A stretch of 64,000 nt of DNA, taken from contig JADJVE010000006.1 in the NCBI GenBank assembly GCA_016716715.1, positions 186,001 to 250,000 of the forward strand, written 5' to 3'. A program made the position numbers and the translations under genes. The DNA is from Acidobacteriota bacterium. GTDB lineage: Bacteria > Acidobacteriota > Thermoanaerobaculia > UBA5066. Positions 61,345-64,000 of this stretch are shown piece by piece; the stretch's first letter is position 1, and each line of letters begins with the position of its first letter. The notes under the pieces are model-generated. The model was not told where the DNA came from. It did not search any database and worked only from the letters and a program-made list of their open reading frames with translations.

Positions 61345-62684
61345 GACTTCTCGTCCTTGAGCTCGTCCGGGTTCCAACCCTTCGGGGCCGTCCATGCCCG
61401 CGCCGAAAACAGCGTCGAAAGGGCGCGGCCGAGAAGCGCCGACGGGCGCCGGGCCTCGAACGCGTCGACGACGCGGGAGATCTCCGGGGGCGCCGAGGCG
61501 GGGACCGCGAGGCGCGCGAGAGACACGAGACCGGCGGGCGCCTCGCCGCGCACCTTCTCCCAGGGCTCGGTGAGCGCGGCTTCCTCCGCCGGCGTGAGCG
61601 GCGTGACGCCCGTGAGCGCGAGGCGGCCCCTGACGACCGCGAGGAGGAGCGGGAGGTCGCGGAGCACCGGCACGGCCGTCTCGAAGCGGAACGTCGTGAA
61701 CGGTGCGCGCCCGCCGCCGGGCGCGTTCCCGGCCAGCGTGACGGGCCCCGTCGCGTGGCCCGCGTTCGCGATCGCGCTCCACGCGGCCGCGACCGGCCAG
61801 AGAGGCAGGGAGAGCGCGAGCGCCGCGACGCCCAGCGCGCGGCCGCTCCCGTGCGTCCCCGCGGCGGCCGGGAGCTGGTCGGTCAGGAGGCTCGCGCGCC
61901 CCGTCGCCGCGTCGACGACGAGGTTTCCCGAGACGACCGCGTTCTCCAGCGTGACGCCGGGCGGAATCGCGGTCTTCGGCAGGACGCTCGTGTTCACGAG
62001 GCGCGCGCCCGAGAGGACCGCCGCTTCCTCGCCGACCGTGGTCGAGCCCTCGAGCTTCGCGCCGCCCTCGGCCCGCGCGCGCTCCGCGAATGCGGTGGCG
62101 CCGTTCGCGTGCGCGGCGTCCGCGCGCCGGTAGGCCGCCACGGAGTCGACGAGGACGGGCGCGGCCGCGAGCGGCAGCGCCGCGAAGTCCGGGTCGTGCG
62201 CCCAGTCGGGCGCGCCGGGCTCGCGCGGGAAGTCCTTCTTCTTGAGGGCTCCCGGCAGGATGCGCCACATGCCCGCGGGGCGGCCGCCGATCGTCGCCTC
62301 CACGACCGGGCCGCGCGCGTCCTCCACCTTCGAGAGGAACTCGCCGATGGCGGCGTGGACGCCGACGTCGCCGCGCACGACGACGGTCTCGCCGTCGAGG
62401 CGGTGCTCGAGACGGCGCAGAACGTCGCCCGCGCTCTCTCCGTCCTCGCGCCGGACGATCTCGAGGGCGATGCCCCAGCGGATGCCCTTCCCGAAGCGGC
62501 GTTCGACCTCGCCCGCGCGCGGGCCCACGACGAGGAGCGCCGACCGCCGGCCGGCGCCGACGAGAGCCTCCAATGCGCGTTCGAGGAGCGGGACGCCCGC
62601 GAGCGGCAGGAGGGCGGGCACGACGCGCGAGGCGAGCGGCCCGAAGGCCGTGCCGTCGCGGTCGGCGAGAAGGACGGTCGTCAT
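61341..62684 (-). CDS. Nucleotidyltransferase fused to a degenerate sugar-phosphate transferase end
   Basis: 447 residues from ATG 62684. The N-terminal ~190 residues look like a sugar-1-phosphate nucleotidyltransferase (VVPALLPLAGVPLLERALEA, VVVRGDVGVHAAIGEFL), but the usual LAGGxGTR loop is LLADRDGTAFGPL. A middle part (residues ~200-255) with hexapeptide-like repeats follows, then a hydrophobic helix (ALGVAALALSLPLWPVAAAW). A C-terminal region, RFETAVPVLRDLPLLLAVVR then LALTGVTPL, recalls the catalytic core of bacterial sugar transferases (DELPQLLNVLxGDMSLVGPRP). The combination is unusual and suggests a membrane-tethered glycan enzyme or a pseudo-enzyme. Confidence 0.7.
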   Translation of the reverse strand: MTTVLLADRDGTAFGPLASRVVPALLPLAGVPLLERALEALVGAGRRSALLVVGPRAGEVERRFGKGIRWGIALEIVRREDGESAGDVLRRLEHRLDGETVVVRGDVGVHAAIGEFLSKVEDARGPVVEATIGGRPAGMWRILPGALKKKDFPREPGAPDWAHDPDFAALPLAAAPVLVDSVAAYRRADAAHANGATAFAERARAEGGAKLEGSTTVGEEAAVLSGARLVNTSVLPKTAIPPGVTLENAVVSGNLVVDAATGRASLLTDQLPAAAGTHGSGRALGVAALALSLPLWPVAAAWSAIANAGHATGPVTLAGNAPGGGRAPFTTFRFETAVPVLRDLPLLLAVVRGRLALTGVTPLTPAEEAALTEPWEKVRGEAPAGLVSLARLAVPASAPPEISRVVDAFEARRPSALLGRALSTLFSARAWTAPKGWNPDELKDEKS

Positions 62685-62694
62685 GGGGGGCCGA

Positions 62695-64000
62695 TTATGG
62701 CCGGGAGGCGCCCGGGGCGGGAACGGCGCGTTCCGGGACGAAAACGGCGAGCCCCGTCGTTCGTCCCGCGCGGGCGTTCACGTCGGCCGTGACGTCCCGC
62801 GCGTGTCCGGCGATCCACGCCCGCGCGTCCGCGGAGGGCGCCGCGGGCGCGGCGTCCGCCTCGCGCCACGCCCAGCAACGCAGGCCGCCGCGGGTCTCGG
62901 CGTCGAGCGAGACGGGTGTCTCCTCTCCGTTCCACGCGAGGCCTGTCCGGAAGAGGTGGAACGCCACCGCGTCGGGCTCGGGCGCGCGGAACGCGACCGC
63001 GCGCGGCGACAGCGACGCCACCGCCGGCGCGATCTGTTCGGCGAGCTCACGCGCGCCGGTCCGGTGGGTCAGGAGGTCGTGCCGGATCCGGCGCGCCGCC
63101 TCGATGCCGCCGAGGACGAGGAGGGCGCCCATCGCGCCCGCCGCGACGCGCTGCGTCGTCCGCGAGGCGCGCGCGCGCGCCGAGACGACGACGGCGGTGG
63201 CTCCGAGGCCCGTCAGCGTCGCGATGGCCGGCATGACGGGGATCGACGAAAGCCGGTAGCGCCCCGCGACCACGACGACGATCACGAGCTCGACGAAGTA
63301 GCCGCCCCAGAGGAGGCCGTGCGCGAGCCGGCGGTCCCCGCCGGTCGCGCCCGAGGCGATCTCGTCCTCGCCGACGTTCCGCCAGAGGAACGCGACGCCG
63401 AGGAGCGTCACCGGCAGGAACCAGAAGACGGGCCGGAGGATCGACAGGAGGTCGGCGGAGAACGCCGTCGGAAGCGCGGCGGTCCGCGCCGCGGCCTCGG
63501 AGGCCCCGAAGGCCGTCGCGACCTGGAACGCGAACGTGTCGGGACGCAGGAGAAGGACGGCGAGCAGGTGCGACCCGCCCACGAGGAAGAACGCCGCGAA
63601 GAGGAACAGCAGCGAGCGCTTCGTGCGCCCGAGCGCGAAGAGGCGCGGGCGGGCGGCGAGCGCGAGGAGAAGCGGGAGGAGGAAGAGCGCGACCGCGTAC
63701 CCCTTCGCGAGGAAGCCGAGGCCGAAGAAGACGCCGGAGAGCGCGCCCTCCCACGGAATGTCCTCCTCGAACGCGCGCAGGCCGAAGATGATCCCGGCGA
63801 AGCCCAGCGTCACGAGCGTCGTCTCCACGGTCGCGACGCGCGAGGCCGCGACGAGAGGCGGGAACAGCGCGACGAACGCGCCCGCGAGGTGGCCCGCCGG
63901 CTGCCCCCAGCCGCGGCGCACGATCCGCTCCACGACGAAGGCCGCGACGAGGCCGAGGATCGCCGACGGGAACCGCACGGCCCACTCCTCGGCGCCGAAC
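62695..64000 (-). CDS. GT39-like membrane glycosyltransferase (partial, runs off the window)
   Basis: The frame is open from the window end (residues FGAEEWAVRFPSAILGLVAA) down to 62695, giving at least 435 residues; the N-terminus lies beyond 64000. About nine transmembrane helices, a WAxRxPSA motif and the AKGYAVALFLLPLLLAL loop are typical of PMT/ArnT-type (GT39) enzymes using lipid-linked sugars, with a soluble C-terminal tail. It lies 10 bases upstream of the nucleotidyltransferase fusion, so both probably serve an envelope glycan. Confidence 0.82.
   Translation of the reverse strand, partial: FGAEEWAVRFPSAILGLVAAFVVERIVRRGWGQPAGHLAGAFVALFPPLVAASRVATVETTLVTLGFAGIIFGLRAFEEDIPWEGALSGVFFGLGFLAKGYAVALFLLPLLLALAARPRLFALGRTKRSLLFLFAAFFLVGGSHLLAVLLLRPDTFAFQVATAFGASEAAARTAALPTAFSADLLSILRPVFWFLPVTLLGVAFLWRNVGEDEIASGATGGDRRLAHGLLWGGYFVELVIVVVVAGRYRLSSIPVMPAIATLTGLGATAVVVSARARASRTTQRVAAGAMGALLVLGGIEAARRIRHDLLTHRTGARELAEQIAPAVASLSPRAVAFRAPEPDAVAFHLFRTGLAWNGEETPVSLDAETRGGLRCWAWREADAAPAAPSADARAWIAGHARDVTADVNARAGRTTGLAVFVPERAVPAPGASRP

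Overview
The window is a 64-kb piece of a very GC-rich bacterial chromosome with dense, mostly bacterial-housekeeping gene content and no rRNA, tRNA, phage, insertion sequence or CRISPR array that I can see. The mix of genes (OprP-like porin, several eukaryotic-type Ser/Thr kinases, paired M16 peptidases beside a DPP-IV-like S9 peptidase, an MacB-like exporter run by its own NtrC/NtrY pair, GAF and FG-GAP proteins, AceK with Icd) suits a Gram-negative Acidobacteriota member, perhaps Thermoanaerobaculia-like. That placement is inference from gene style only.

Region 1 (1-11541) is the most striking part. After the tail of a Fis-type (probably sigma-54-dependent) regulator lie two transcription units with matching sigma-54 promoters and matching upstream palindromes. 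The first encodes an exported CYTH-like protein and an exported inorganic pyrophosphatase. The second encodes an OprP-like porin, a CYTH-like protein, a canonical CYTH triphosphate-tunnel enzyme, a DASS/SLC13 anion transporter, a membrane-anchored exported protein, a second CYTH-like protein, a DUF47 PhoU-like protein and two tandem PiT phosphate transporters. Read together this looks like a dedicated system that admits pyro-, tri- or polyphosphate through the outer membrane, hydrolyses it in the periplasm and cytoplasm, and imports the phosphate.

Region 2 (11552-23284) holds citrate synthase, a rhodanese/MauE-like redox pair, an FG-GAP lipoprotein-like secreted protein, a PLP decarboxylase, a GAF-GGDEF-like signalling protein coupled to a Ser/Thr kinase, a CsgG-like protein and a FabH-like ketosynthase. 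Region 3 (23386-30956) is an ABC (MacB-like) exporter operon with its own sigma-54 promoter, a 20-bp palindrome upstream, and the NtrC-type regulator and NtrY-type kinase at its 3' end. Region 4 (30953-48462) contains a membrane protein plus ATP-grasp-like pair, a MATE exporter, YchF, AceK, two glycosyltransferases, Icd, PurE/PurK, MurF, and a GCS2/ATP-grasp amidoligase pair facing an esterase. Region 5 (48544-64000) contains a TPR Ser/Thr kinase, a gutted amidohydrolase, peptidases, a VapBC pair, OsmC, an aldehyde dehydrogenase, an unusual nucleotidyltransferase/sugar-transferase-like fusion and the end of a GT39-like mannosyltransferase.

Two genome-scale oddities run through regions 2 to 4. 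First, at least twelve copies of an AT-rich ~25-base motif (core TTTCTTMGAAGGTGAA-like, both orientations) sit inside coding genes between 13.1 and 45.6 kb and force locally rare codons. Second, four conserved genes (HlyD-type adaptor, YchF, AceK, a glycosyltransferase) are each split by a single-base indel at short G/C or T runs, which is more likely draft-sequence error than decay. No gene-free stretch exceeds about 300 bases.
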